A stretch of 64,000 nucleotides of DNA from CALNXN01 sp942490645 (GTDB lineage: Bacteria; Pseudomonadota; Alphaproteobacteria; Rhodobacterales; Rhodobacteraceae): positions 186,001-250,000 of the forward strand of contig CALNXN010000005.1 in NCBI GenBank assembly GCA_942490645.1, given 5' to 3'. The notes below the pieces were generated by a model. The model was not told the origin of the DNA and did not search any database. It worked only from the letters and a program-made list of their open reading frames with translations. Positions 53,009 to 62,559 of this stretch are shown piece by piece (position 1 is the first letter of the stretch; the number at the start of each line of letters is the position of its first letter). A program made the position numbers and the translations under genes.

Positions 53009-53773
53009 ATGTCCGATGAAATGACTGCGGAGGAGTACCTCGCGCGCGGCGGCGTGATGACCAGCCCCGCAAATGCAGGGCCCCGGTATCGCGCCGAGTT
53101 GATGAAGATTATGGCCACGTTTGTGGACAGCGAATTGGCGGGTGCTGCCGGTTTTGCGGATATCATCAATGAGGCGCCCGGCCTGCGGGAACGGATCGCC
53201 GCCGCCCGGATCGTGCTGGAAAAGAACCACCATGCCGAAATGGTCCTCGCCTTGATGGGAGAGTTCGGCGCCAATACGGCCCGCTACGCCACAAGCCACC
53301 CATGGACAGATCGCTTGCCGCGCGAAACCGCTCCGGGCAGCAAGCGCAGCTCGCATGACATGCGATTGTCGGTGCTGAACTATCCGTTGGAAGGGTGGGT
53401 CGATGCGGTGACGATGAACCTTGTCATGGGTCTGGCCGTGACCACGCAATTGGATGATTTGCAACGCCTTTCGTACCAGCCGCTGGCCGACACATTTGCC
53501 AAGATCGCCCCGGTCGAGGTCAATCACGTCAAACTGGCCAAAGAAGGCTTGGCGGCTTTGATCGAAGCAGGGCAATCGCAAGCGATCCAGTCATCCTTGC
53601 GGTATTGGTCAGATCGGGTTGAGCCGGTGTTCGGATCAGAAGACCCTGATCGGTTCGCGGCGCTCAAAGCACTTGGCCTGCGCCACAAAGACAGCGCAGA
53701 CCTGCGCGCGGCATGGTCGCGTGCCCTGGCATTGGCGCTGAAGGATATCGGCCTTCAGGGAGAAACGGCATGA
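53009..53773 (+). CDS. PaaA-like di-iron oxygenase subunit (phenylacetic acid catabolic family)
   Basis: 254 aa ferritin-like helical protein. Predicted di-iron ligands: E42 ('DSELAG'), E71 and H74 ('EKNH'), an acid in the third helix (D149 or D150 in 'TTQLDDLQRL'), and E170 and H173 ('EVNH'). This E, ExxH, D/E, ExxH set is that of the catalytic PaaA rather than PaaC, which has lost it. The length is shorter than the roughly 310 aa of PaaA. No PaaB, PaaC or PaaD homologue is encoded in the cassette. It overlaps paaZ by 4 bp (ATGA). By context it should oxidize an aryl- or acyl-CoA made by the oxidoreductase, but the substrate is inferred. Confidence 0.8.
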   Translation: MSDEMTAEEYLARGGVMTSPANAGPRYRAELMKIMATFVDSELAGAAGFADIINEAPGLRERIAAARIVLEKNHHAEMVLALMGEFGANTARYATSHPWTDRLPRETAPGSKRSSHDMRLSVLNYPLEGWVDAVTMNLVMGLAVTTQLDDLQRLSYQPLADTFAKIAPVEVNHVKLAKEGLAALIEAGQSQAIQSSLRYWSDRVEPVFGSEDPDRFAALKALGLRHKDSADLRAAWSRALALALKDIGLQGETA

Positions 53774-55800
53774 CATTGCAAGACATCAACAGCTACGCGC
53801 ATGGCGAGTGGGTCGCTCCGGGTGTGGGCGCGCGCGAAATCGCGGATGCCGTGACCGGCGAGGTGTTTGCGCGCGCTGGAAACGATGGGCTGGATGTCGG
53901 CGCGATGCGGGATTACGCCAAAAGCCGTGGCGGACCTGCCTTGCGCGCCATGACGTTTCATGACCGCGCCAAAATGCTCAAGGCGCTGGCGGGCTATCTC
54001 GATCAGCACAAAGAGGCACTTTACCAACTGTCCTACCGTACAGGTGCCACGCTACCCGACAGCCAGATCGATATTGATGGCGGCATTGGCACGATGTTCG
54101 TCTATGCGTCCAAAGGGCGGCGCGAGATGCCCGATGGCCACATATTTGTCGATGGAGAAGTTGAACAACTGTCGCGCGGCGGCGGTTTTCTGGGGCAACA
54201 TGTTTACACCCCCTTGCAGGGCGTCGGTGTGCATATCAACGCGTTCAACTTCCCGGTTTGGGGGATGCTGGAAAAGCTCGCGCCGACCTTGCTGGCGGGT
54301 ATGCCGGCCATCGTCAAACCTGCGACCTCGACTTGTTACCTGACCGAAGCCTGCGTGCGGTTGATGATCCAAAGCGGCGTTTTGCCGGATGGCGCGGTGC
54401 AGCTTGTCTCAGGTGGGCTGGGTAACATGCTTGATCTGCTGGATTGTCAGGATGTCGTCAGCTTTACCGGCTCCGCCGATACGGCGTTCAAACTGCGCTC
54501 TTCGCCGCATTTGCTGCGTGCTTCGGTACGTTTTGTTGCAGAACAAGACAGCCTGAACGCTTCCGTACTAGGCCCGGACGCAGTACCGGGAACGCCGGAG
54601 TTCGATCTGTTTGTCAAAGAAGTGCACCGCGAGATGACCACCAAAGCGGGCCAGAAATGTACAGCAATCCGTCGCATATTCGCCCCTGATGCGCATGTCC
54701 AAGCCATCATAGAGGCAATATCGGATCGGCTGGCCAAGACGGTGATTGGCGCGCCTGACCTGAAAACCACTCGAATGGGCGCGCTGGTCTCCACGGCACA
54801 AAAGCACGACGTTCTGGCCAAGGCGGCGATCCTTGGGCAAGAGGCCAAACGGGTGTTTGGTGACCCCGATCGTTTTGAGGTGAGCGGCGCGGATGCGGAG
54901 CGTGGTGCATTTGTGCCGCCGATGCTCTTTCACTGTGCGGACCCGGATGGGGCAACGCATGTACACGACACCGAGGCGTTTGGCCCCGTGTCGACCGTGA
55001 TGGGATACAGCGGTCTGGATCACGCCATTGCGCTGCTCAATCGTGGTGGCGGCAGTCTTGTTGCCTCAGTTATCACCCATGATCCGGCAGTTGCGCGCGC
55101 GGTCACCCTTGGTGCGGGCGCGTTTCACGGGCGTCTTTACTTCAACAACCGGTCTTCCATGGCGGAAAGCACCGGGCACGGCTCGCCCTTGCCGCATATG
55201 GTGCACGGCGGCCCCGGTCGTGCGGGCGGCGGCGAAGAGCTGGGCGGTATTCGTGGTGTGACGCATTACATGCAGCGCAGCGCGATCCAAGGCAGCCCGG
55301 ACATTTTGACCGCCGTCGCCGATGTCTGGACGCCGGGTGCGACGGAAACCAAAGCGCAGGCGCATCCGTTCACGCAGAAATTCGGCGAACTGGCGGTTGG
55401 CGAAACACTCTACACCGATGAGCGGGAAGTGACGCTTGATGATATCGAGACGTTCGCACATTTCACCGGCGATACGTTCTATGCTCACATGGATGAAGAG
55501 GCCGCAAAGCGGAACCCGTTCTTCCCGGGCCGGGTCGCTCATGGCTATCTGCTTTTGTCCTTTGCCGCAGGTCTGTTTGTCGAGCCGGACGAAGGGCCGG
55601 TTTTGGCCAACACGGGACTTGATGCGTTGCGGTTCATGAAACCGGTTCAGCCAGGCGCCCGGATCAAGGTGCGACTGACCGTCAAAAAGAAAACCCGCCG
55701 CACGGATGCTTATGGTGAGGTACGCTGGCACGTAACACTGACCGATCAGGATGACGACGCAGTGGCCGAATACGAGCTGTTGACGATGAACGCATACTGA
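53770..55800 (+). CDS. paaZ: Bifunctional PaaZ: oxepin-CoA hydrolase and aldehyde dehydrogenase
   Basis: 676 aa from the ATG at 53770. In the phenylacetate pathway PaaZ opens the oxepin-CoA ring (C-terminal hydratase) and oxidizes the resulting semialdehyde (N-terminal dehydrogenase). N-terminal ALDH domain (1-515): general base E258 ('VAEQDSLN') and nucleophile C297 ('GQKCTAIRR'), both intact. C-terminal MaoC-type hot-dog domain (about 535-676): D568 and H573 ('[11 protein letters not shown]'), H591 ('GRVAHGYLL'). Both halves therefore look active, unlike the PaaZ2 forms linked to tropone synthesis that lack the ALDH residues. Last gene of the cassette. Confidence 0.93.
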   Translation: MTLQDINSYAHGEWVAPGVGAREIADAVTGEVFARAGNDGLDVGAMRDYAKSRGGPALRAMTFHDRAKMLKALAGYLDQHKEALYQLSYRTGATLPDSQIDIDGGIGTMFVYASKGRREMPDGHIFVDGEVEQLSRGGGFLGQHVYTPLQGVGVHINAFNFPVWGMLEKLAPTLLAGMPAIVKPATSTCYLTEACVRLMIQSGVLPDGAVQLVSGGLGNMLDLLDCQDVVSFTGSADTAFKLRSSPHLLRASVRFVAEQDSLNASVLGPDAVPGTPEFDLFVKEVHREMTTKAGQKCTAIRRIFAPDAHVQAIIEAISDRLAKTVIGAPDLKTTRMGALVSTAQKHDVLAKAAILGQEAKRVFGDPDRFEVSGADAERGAFVPPMLFHCADPDGATHVHDTEAFGPVSTVMGYSGLDHAIALLNRGGGSLVASVITHDPAVARAVTLGAGAFHGRLYFNNRSSMAESTGHGSPLPHMVHGGPGRAGGGEELGGIRGVTHYMQRSAIQGSPDILTAVADVWTPGATETKAQAHPFTQKFGELAVGETLYTDEREVTLDDIETFAHFTGDTFYAHMDEEAAKRNPFFPGRVAHGYLLLSFAAGLFVEPDEGPVLANTGLDALRFMKPVQPGARIKVRLTVKKKTRRTDAYGEVRWHVTLTDQDDDAVAEYELLTMNAY

Positions 55801-55817
55801 AAAACCGACAGAACAAG

Positions 55818-55840
55818 AAAAAAACGCCCGCAAAGGGGCG
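55818..55840 (-). terminator. trxA terminator
   Basis: On the minus strand CGCCC, 6-nt loop, GGGCG, then seven T. The stem lies 28 bp downstream of the trxA stop. On the plus strand the stem follows paaZ but has only a weak tail, so it is mainly a leftward terminator. Confidence 0.7.
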
Positions 55841-55867
55841 CTTTGATCAAACAGCCATTGGGCTATT

Positions 55868-56188
55868 TCAGATGGAGTCTTCGATCCAGCTTTGCAAGGC
55901 AGCCTTGGGTTTGGCGCCCGCCATGTTGGATACGACCTGTCCGTCTTTGAAGATGAACAGCGCCGGAATACCACGCACACCCATTTGAGCAGGTGAATTC
56001 GGGTTCTCGTCAACGTTCACTTTGACGATTTTGACTTTGCCGTCCATTTCCGACGACAGCTCTTCCAAAGAAGGTCCGATCTGTTTGCATGGACCGCACC
56101 ATTCGGCCCAGAAATCCACCACGACGGGGATATCGGAATTTTTGACTTCGGCATCGAAAGTTGCGTCGGTGACAGCAAGGGTGGCCAT
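55868..56188 (-). CDS. trxA: Thioredoxin
   Basis: 106 aa cytosolic disulfide reductase. Active site '[13 protein letters not shown]' (C31, C34), the buried aspartate D25 ('VVVDFW'), cis-proline in '[12 protein letters not shown]'. Normal length. It is 36 bp downstream of addA, in the order addB-addA-trxA seen in many Rhodobacteraceae. Confidence 0.97.
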   Translation of the reverse strand: MATLAVTDATFDAEVKNSDIPVVVDFWAEWCGPCKQIGPSLEELSSEMDGKVKIVKVNVDENPNSPAQMGVRGIPALFIFKDGQVVSNMAGAKPKAALQSWIEDSI

Positions 56189-56224
56189 TGTGCTCTCCTG
56201 AAAGGCTATGCTTAGGGGGTGAAC

Positions 56225-59200
56225 TTATGTAGCCCTAGGTGCATCGTCAAGATATCGCGTTGATTGCAACGCCTGCGTCACGATATCGTGCGGCAATGCC
56301 ATCAATTCACCGGTCCGCGTCCAGACGATCGCTGTCTCAATTTGGCGGTCCGGGTAAATCTGTTTGAGAGCGTGCGCATAAGCGCCCATCTGCCGCAAAA
56401 GACCAATGGGTGTGTCTTGCGGCTGCTTTGGCACGGTCCGGTTGGTCTTGAAATCCACCGCCAACACGCGATCAGGTTCAATGACCAAACGGTCAATCGC
56501 ACCTTGTACGACATGCGCGCCCAACCGCGCGGTAACCGCCACCTCGCCCAGCGTGTTGGGCGCAAACAACGGCGCCAATGCCGGTTGCGACAACACGAAC
56601 TGCGCCTCTTTCGCGGCGTCCTGCGCGCCGGGCTGGTTCACGGACAACCTTTCCATAACGCGGCTCCATTCGCCTTCGGGATGGGCTGCGAGGTGATCCA
56701 AGTAAAGATGAACCAAAGACCCGTAAGCCTTCGCCGTTTCTTCGTCTTGACCCTGATCTCCGGGCAATGCCTTTGCACCACCCATATCTGATGGCGCAAC
56801 GATTTCGCGCGCCTCATTTGCCTCGGGCGCTGGGCTGGAAAAACACGGATCAAGTTGCCCATCTGATTGCGTAGGCAGCTCAGGCTCAACCAAGCTCAGA
56901 CCCTGCCAATCGCCATATTCCAATCGCTGGCCCTTGCCGTTGGGCATGACATAAGGAAGGGCATTTTCATGGCGCAATGCGTCTTGAACCATTTGATACC
57001 AACTGCCCTGATCCTTTGATGAATCCCCGGCTCCGCACACGATCAACCACTTTTCCGCTCGTGTTAGAGCCACATATAGCAAGCGTAACCTTTCTTCCTC
57101 CTGGGCGGATTTTTGCAATTCAACGGTATCACGCATCGCATTTGGCATTGCGCCGGAATTGGTCTTCCACACCGGCACTTCGTCGATTTCGATGATCTCA
57201 TCTTGAACCTTCAAATCCCGTTTTGCTGTGTCTGGCAGAATGACAATCGGGGCCTCCAACCCTTTGGCACCATGGACCGTCATCACACGGATCTGGTCCG
57301 AACCCGCATCCACCTGACGCTTGATTTCCAGATCATCGGTCTGCATCCACACCAGAAAACCCGTCAGGCTCGGTACTGCATTTTGTTCGTAGGCCAACGC
57401 TTGCGAGAGCAAGGCGTTGATACCATCTTCCGCTTCGGAACCGAGCCGCCCCAAAAGCTTTCGGCGGCCCCCGTGGCGCGTCAGAATGCGCTCAATCAGG
57501 TCGTACGGCCGCAAAAAATCAACATTGTCCCGCAAGTCATGCAAAACGGACAGAGTTTCCGGGTACGCGGCTTCCTGTTCGCGCAGCGCCTGCCACAGAT
57601 GATCCTCTTTGCGGTGATGCGCCAAGGAAAAGAGATCTTGTTCTTGCCATCCAAACAACGGGGATTTCAAAGCGGTCGCCAGCGAAAGACTGTCGTCCGG
57701 GACAGCTAGAAATGACAGAACCGCCGCCAGATCGCGAACCGCTAGCTCTGCACCAACTTTGAGCCGATCCGCCCCGGCAATGGGCAGCTCCAGTTTCTTG
57801 CAGGCGCGGATGATTTCGGCAAAAAGCTCTGAACGCCGTTGAACAAGGATCAGAAAATCGCCTGCTTTGACCGGGCGCAACACAAGCCCTTGGCCCGGCA
57901 CTTCGTCAGGTATGCGGTGCTTGTCATCGATCATCGTTTTGATCTGTTTCGCGACCTGACGCGCGAGTGTCACCATATGATGCTGTGGGCTCAACCGGTC
58001 GAGAGGGTCAGACCATTTTGTCTCCTCGGCTGCGGTGTCTTTTTCAACAAACGGCCACAGATCGACACGTCCTGGCAGCGTATCCTTGAACGCGACGTGC
58101 TTGTTTTCTGACACAAACCCTGCATCTGGCCGGTTATCAAAGAGGCGATTCACCAACCGCAGAATGGCATCGGATGACCGGAACGAATAGGCCAACGCTT
58201 CGGATTGAAACTGAAGCCCTGCCCCGGTCAGCTTCGTTTCAAATTCGATCTCCATTTCGTCGAATTCTCGCGGGTCCGCGCCCTGGAACGAATAGATGGA
58301 CTGCTTTTTGTCACCGACCACAAAAATGGTCCGCAATACATCCGGGCGCGCACCCTGCCCGCTTGAAAACTCTGCTGCGAGTTTGCGAATGACATCCCAC
58401 TGGGTCGGGCTGGTATCCTGCGCTTCGTCCACCAGAATATGATCAATCCCACCGTCGATGCGGTATAGAACCCAAGCTGCGACTTGTGGATCGGTCAGGA
58501 GTTGACGCGCTTTGTGGATCAGATCGTCGAAATCCAGCCAGCCACGCAACTGTTTCTGCTCTTCGTAAATCGGAATGAATCGGGCGGCAAAGCGGTGCAG
58601 CGCCAAGGTCTTCTGTGCCGCCGCGGCCGCCAATTCCGCGTTACGGGCATCGGCGACCCGCTCCATCAGATCATGGATATTCTCAACAAGCGGCCCCAAC
58701 CCGTCTTTTGCCTTTTTGGTCGGTACAGAGCCTGTTTTTGCCTCGGGTTTGAACGCGCCTTCGCTGCGGTAGAGAAAGGCATCTTTGAGTGACAACAGGT
58801 CAGCGCCGGTCGGTGCGTCTAGGTTCAAACCTTCCAGCGTCTCCGCCAATTTCACCATTGTCGAAGTGTAGGTCTTTAGAATCTCGCACGCCGCAGGCAG
58901 CCAGTCTCGCATCGTCGGGTCAATCACCGTGCGCGGCAGTCGGTTGGGATCGTACCCTTCAGGCAGCCCGAACAATGTGTTGGCATCCTGCTCGGTCAGC
59001 GGCGCCTCAAAACCGCTTTTGGCCTGTACCACGGAACGCGTCAGCCCGGCGAAATCTTCGCCGGTGTAATATCGCGCCAAGGCATCAATCACGTCAGCAT
59101 CTTCGCCACCAGCCATTTGATCCACGATATCTGTGCGCAAAAGATCGGCGGCCCGGTCTTCGATTTCCTTGAACTGCGGGCTGACACCGGCCTCTAGCGG

Positions 59201-59605
59201 AAACCGCCGCAGCAGTGACGCACAAAATGAATGGATCGTTTGAATTTTCAGGCCGCCCGGCGTCTCGATTGCGCAGGCAAACAGGGTGCGCGCCTTTTTC
59301 AGCTTGGCAGGCGACACAACATGGCCCGCCCCAAGATCACGCAAGGAGTCCGTCAGCTTGTCGTCGGGCAACATTGCCCATTCGCCCAACCGCTTGAACA
59401 ACCGGTTCTGCATCTCTGATGCTGCGGCCTTTGTATAAGTCAGGCACAGAATATGTTGCGGCTCTACCCCTTCCAACAGCAGCCGGGCCACGCGGTCGGT
59501 CAAAACGCGGGTCTTGCCTGACCCGGCATTTGCGGCGAGCCATGTCGATACATCTGGTCGCGCGGCGCTGATCTGTGCTCGTGTAGCATCGTTTGGCGGG
59601 TTCAT
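56225..59605 (-). CDS. addA: AddA helicase-nuclease subunit
   Basis: 1126 aa. UvrD-like helicase with a C-terminal nuclease, the RecBCD counterpart for double-strand break repair. Walker A 'AANAGSGKTRVLTDRVARLL' (core AGSGKT), 'LTYTKAAASEM', motif II 'LVDEAQDTSPTQW', 'VGDKKQSIYSFQGADP', motif VI 'LRLLYVALTRAEKW'. The nuclease domain has 'AYGSLVHLYLDHL', and D and K in 'VLAVDFKTNR'. Overlaps the addB stop by 4 bp. Confidence 0.95.
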   Translation of the reverse strand: MNPPNDATRAQISAARPDVSTWLAANAGSGKTRVLTDRVARLLLEGVEPQHILCLTYTKAAASEMQNRLFKRLGEWAMLPDDKLTDSLRDLGAGHVVSPAKLKKARTLFACAIETPGGLKIQTIHSFCASLLRRFPLEAGVSPQFKEIEDRAADLLRTDIVDQMAGGEDADVIDALARYYTGEDFAGLTRSVVQAKSGFEAPLTEQDANTLFGLPEGYDPNRLPRTVIDPTMRDWLPAACEILKTYTSTMVKLAETLEGLNLDAPTGADLLSLKDAFLYRSEGAFKPEAKTGSVPTKKAKDGLGPLVENIHDLMERVADARNAELAAAAAQKTLALHRFAARFIPIYEEQKQLRGWLDFDDLIHKARQLLTDPQVAAWVLYRIDGGIDHILVDEAQDTSPTQWDVIRKLAAEFSSGQGARPDVLRTIFVVGDKKQSIYSFQGADPREFDEMEIEFETKLTGAGLQFQSEALAYSFRSSDAILRLVNRLFDNRPDAGFVSENKHVAFKDTLPGRVDLWPFVEKDTAAEETKWSDPLDRLSPQHHMVTLARQVAKQIKTMIDDKHRIPDEVPGQGLVLRPVKAGDFLILVQRRSELFAEIIRACKKLELPIAGADRLKVGAELAVRDLAAVLSFLAVPDDSLSLATALKSPLFGWQEQDLFSLAHHRKEDHLWQALREQEAAYPETLSVLHDLRDNVDFLRPYDLIERILTRHGGRRKLLGRLGSEAEDGINALLSQALAYEQNAVPSLTGFLVWMQTDDLEIKRQVDAGSDQIRVMTVHGAKGLEAPIVILPDTAKRDLKVQDEIIEIDEVPVWKTNSGAMPNAMRDTVELQKSAQEEERLRLLYVALTRAEKWLIVCGAGDSSKDQGSWYQMVQDALRHENALPYVMPNGKGQRLEYGDWQGLSLVEPELPTQSDGQLDPCFSSPAPEANEAREIVAPSDMGGAKALPGDQGQDEETAKAYGSLVHLYLDHLAAHPEGEWSRVMERLSVNQPGAQDAAKEAQFVLSQPALAPLFAPNTLGEVAVTARLGAHVVQGAIDRLVIEPDRVLAVDFKTNRTVPKQPQDTPIGLLRQMGAYAHALKQIYPDRQIETAIVWTRTGELMALPHDIVTQALQSTRYLDDAPRAT

Positions 59606-62559
59606 TTCAGCGTCTCCGGTGTGGCGTCATCCGTGGCCTCCCACTCACCGAAGCGGGCTAGCTGATCATAATCACTGCCAAAGCGATCCTTTTCCATCAT
59701 CCGCCGCGACGTAAACCCTTGATCTTCTGACAAATACGCCGTGATCAGCTTGCGCAACTCCCCCAAAACTTCTGCTGCGGGCTCTTCTTCCAGCGGGGCT
59801 TCCACCTCTGTCGGCTTACTGCCCAAACCGATGAAAACCGCGGCGGCGACCTGATCCGGCGGAATGCCGGCAAACGCACCTTCTTCGACCATAGCGGTCA
59901 TGATCAGCAGTTGCTTATCGAATTCCTGTTGCTGCGCCTTGGAGGGCGGCTGCCCGGTTTTGTAGTCATAAATCAGGTAGGCACCGTCGTCTGTGCGGTC
60001 GATCCTGTCGGCGCGCGCGGTCAGTGTAAAACCGATATCTGACCACTCCAATTTGCCTTTCGCGGTGTCCTCCAAAGCGACTGGAGCCGAAAACGAACGC
60101 CGCGCGGCTTCCTGTGCGATGAACCACTCCGAAATCCGATCAACCTTGGCGAGCCACATTGCGCGCGCCGTCGGCCAAGGAGCTGTTTCAGCCAGTATTG
60201 CTCGCGCAACATTCAGCAGGTGATCACGGGTCATCAGCGCAGGATCAGCCGTCACGTCGTTCACAAATCGTTCCATGATCGCGTGAATGACCGTTCCCCT
60301 GATCAGCGCATCCGGGCCTTGAACCAAGTCGCCAAGTCTTTGCAGCTTTAGAATGTGCCGGGCGTAAACAGCATAGGGATCGCGGATCAGTGTCTTGATC
60401 GTCGTGACCGACAAACGCCTTGGACGGGCCGTGCGCGGTGGTCTGGGCGACGGGCGATGGGCGGGCTTTTCGTAAGGCGCATCTTCAAAAAGCCGCACCT
60501 GACCCAGCCAGGCATCACCACGTTCACGCATGTCTGACAGCGCCGCGGGGCCGCCTTGCTGCGGCAGACCCGCCATCAAGTTGCACAAACGGTTCAACCA
60601 GCGCGACGCAACGGTTTCCGCATCATCCGATCTGATGGATCGCGTCAACCACACCTCGGGCGCGGCTATGGCTTGTTGATAATCATGCGCCGACAGCCCG
60701 ATACGCCGTTCGGGCAGCAGCAATCCGACCGAGTTGCGCATCATTCGATTGAGCCATGGGTCAGGCTTGGGTGCTTCCGGCCACGTTCCATCGTTCAGCG
60801 CCCCGAGGATGACCAGATCGGCGCCCTGAACACGCGCTTCCAGCGTGCCCCAGATCATGATGTCAGCGCGCGGGGCATCGCGATCACGCACCTCCTCGCC
60901 TGCCAGCAAAGCGCCGACCAAATCGGCATAATCAATGGCGGTAAGTGTTCCGCCGTAGTCCGCGTTTTCGGCCAGCGCAGCTATTACCTCGTGCGCCTTT
61001 TGACCTGCCTTCTTTTGCCAAAGCTCACCGGCATCCTGTCCGCCAGAGCCTCTGGCAATCTGCTCTGCCAATGTGACGTGACGTGTGACCCAATCCGAGA
61101 GGTGCAGCACGTCTTGTGACCAGTGATCGACAACTTTTGATGCAACCCAATCGACCCAAACAGTAATGTTAGGGTCGTTTTTATGATCCTTTGCAACGCG
61201 TTCCATGACACGCGCGATCCCGGGTGCATCCGGGTATGGCAGCCCGGTTTTGCGGATCGCAAGTTCCAGCCTTTGTGTGTTCAGCAGGTGGTTATTTCTA
61301 TCATGCCCGCTGTGGGTCAGCGGGTGCTTGAGCAACGTCAGCAACGCCTCTGCGTCCAGCTTTTTGTGAAACAGGGCCGCCACATGTCGCAGAAACCGTC
61401 CCGGCGGCGACAGATGCAGCGGCGTACCGGCGGAATCGTCCGGCAAAATGCCCCATTGATCCAGGGCCGCTGTGACCTGACGGGTCAGCATTCGATCCGG
61501 CGTGATCAATGCGGCGGTTTGGCCATCTTCCGCTGCTCGTCGGAGCCTCAAGGCAATCGCGAGCGCCTCCGTTCGCGGCGTTGGTGCCTCGACCAGCGTC
61601 AGTTTCTCTGCGGCTTGGTCTATGCGGGTCAACTGCGGCCCGTCGGTCAACCATGCGTCGGTGAAGGGCGCAGGTCGCAATGACAGCGAAACCAGCGCAT
61701 TGCGCGCATCCGACGGGGCGGGCGCCTCCGACCAGCGGGCCACCTGCCCGCGCTGAACGTTCAGCAGGCGCATCAATTTGAAAAACCGAAACTGGGGGTG
61801 ATCTTCGGACAGCAGTTCGTTGTCGAGCTGGGACCACACAGAAGCGGGCATTTCAAAATCAAATCCTGGAAGAACGATCGCGCCCTGCGGCAATTGCGCG
61901 ACGGCCTCCATCAACAACATTGTCGTTCCGCGCGACCCGGTGGACCCGGCGATGATGATCGGGCCGTCTGGGGGTGTTTCTGCCCAATGTTCAGCCAGCA
62001 AATGAACCAACTGCCTTTGTCGTGCTTCGACGTCGGGCAAACCGTCCGTTCGATCAATGTAGTTTTGGGCGATCTGAATGAATTTCTGTGCACGGCTCCA
62101 GTGACCGGACTGATCGGTCACATCCAACGCAGCGATATCCTGCGCGGTGACGCCCTCGCCCTGCATCTCATCCATCAAGGCGGCAAGGCTATCGGCCAAA
62201 TCATAGAGCGATGACCGCGCCGCAAGATCTTTTTGTTGCTCCAGCAGCTTGGCGACCAACTCGATCAATTCCAGCCGTCGTCGCAACGCCGGGATTGCGG
62301 GCGGCAACGTGATTTGCGGCTCCAGCTTGTCCAACTCCGTGATCAGGCGCATGTTGGGCAGCAACATCGCGCCCTGCTCGGCAAACAAGGCTTTCAATCG
62401 GCGCTGCATCCGGCGGGTGTTCACGATCAACGTGACCCGCGCCAGATCTTCAGGCGGACGGCCCTTGAGCCGCTCAAGGAGGCCAGAAACAAGGGCCGCA
62501 GGGAAATCAATTCCGGGGGCCAGACCGAACAGGCGCGGATGCTGGGACGGCTCAAACAT
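59602..62559 (-). CDS. addB: AddB nuclease subunit
   Basis: 985 aa from the ATG at 62559, 8 bp inside the murU 3' end. The alphaproteobacterial AddB form: N-terminal 'LFGLAPGIDFPAALVSGL', no Walker A motif visible, so a helicase-dead structural or Chi-scanning part is expected; 'IIIAGSTGSRGTTMLLMEAVA' (pieces), 'MIWGTLEARVQGADLVILGALNDGTWPE' (pieces: LGALNDGTWP). The C-terminal nuclease has 'GTVIHAIMERF' and 'YLIYDYKTGQPP' (D, K). Forms the AddAB complex with the downstream gene. Confidence 0.92.
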   Translation of the reverse strand: MFEPSQHPRLFGLAPGIDFPAALVSGLLERLKGRPPEDLARVTLIVNTRRMQRRLKALFAEQGAMLLPNMRLITELDKLEPQITLPPAIPALRRRLELIELVAKLLEQQKDLAARSSLYDLADSLAALMDEMQGEGVTAQDIAALDVTDQSGHWSRAQKFIQIAQNYIDRTDGLPDVEARQRQLVHLLAEHWAETPPDGPIIIAGSTGSRGTTMLLMEAVAQLPQGAIVLPGFDFEMPASVWSQLDNELLSEDHPQFRFFKLMRLLNVQRGQVARWSEAPAPSDARNALVSLSLRPAPFTDAWLTDGPQLTRIDQAAEKLTLVEAPTPRTEALAIALRLRRAAEDGQTAALITPDRMLTRQVTAALDQWGILPDDSAGTPLHLSPPGRFLRHVAALFHKKLDAEALLTLLKHPLTHSGHDRNNHLLNTQRLELAIRKTGLPYPDAPGIARVMERVAKDHKNDPNITVWVDWVASKVVDHWSQDVLHLSDWVTRHVTLAEQIARGSGGQDAGELWQKKAGQKAHEVIAALAENADYGGTLTAIDYADLVGALLAGEEVRDRDAPRADIMIWGTLEARVQGADLVILGALNDGTWPEAPKPDPWLNRMMRNSVGLLLPERRIGLSAHDYQQAIAAPEVWLTRSIRSDDAETVASRWLNRLCNLMAGLPQQGGPAALSDMRERGDAWLGQVRLFEDAPYEKPAHRPSPRPPRTARPRRLSVTTIKTLIRDPYAVYARHILKLQRLGDLVQGPDALIRGTVIHAIMERFVNDVTADPALMTRDHLLNVARAILAETAPWPTARAMWLAKVDRISEWFIAQEAARRSFSAPVALEDTAKGKLEWSDIGFTLTARADRIDRTDDGAYLIYDYKTGQPPSKAQQQEFDKQLLIMTAMVEEGAFAGIPPDQVAAAVFIGLGSKPTEVEAPLEEEPAAEVLGELRKLITAYLSEDQGFTSRRMMEKDRFGSDYDQLARFGEWEATDDATPETLK

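Noticed and set aside
53770..55800. PaaZ2-type enzyme of tropone/tropodithietic acid synthesis
   Set aside because: Those forms lack the aldehyde dehydrogenase residues; E258 and C297 are both present here, and no other tropodithietic acid genes are nearby.
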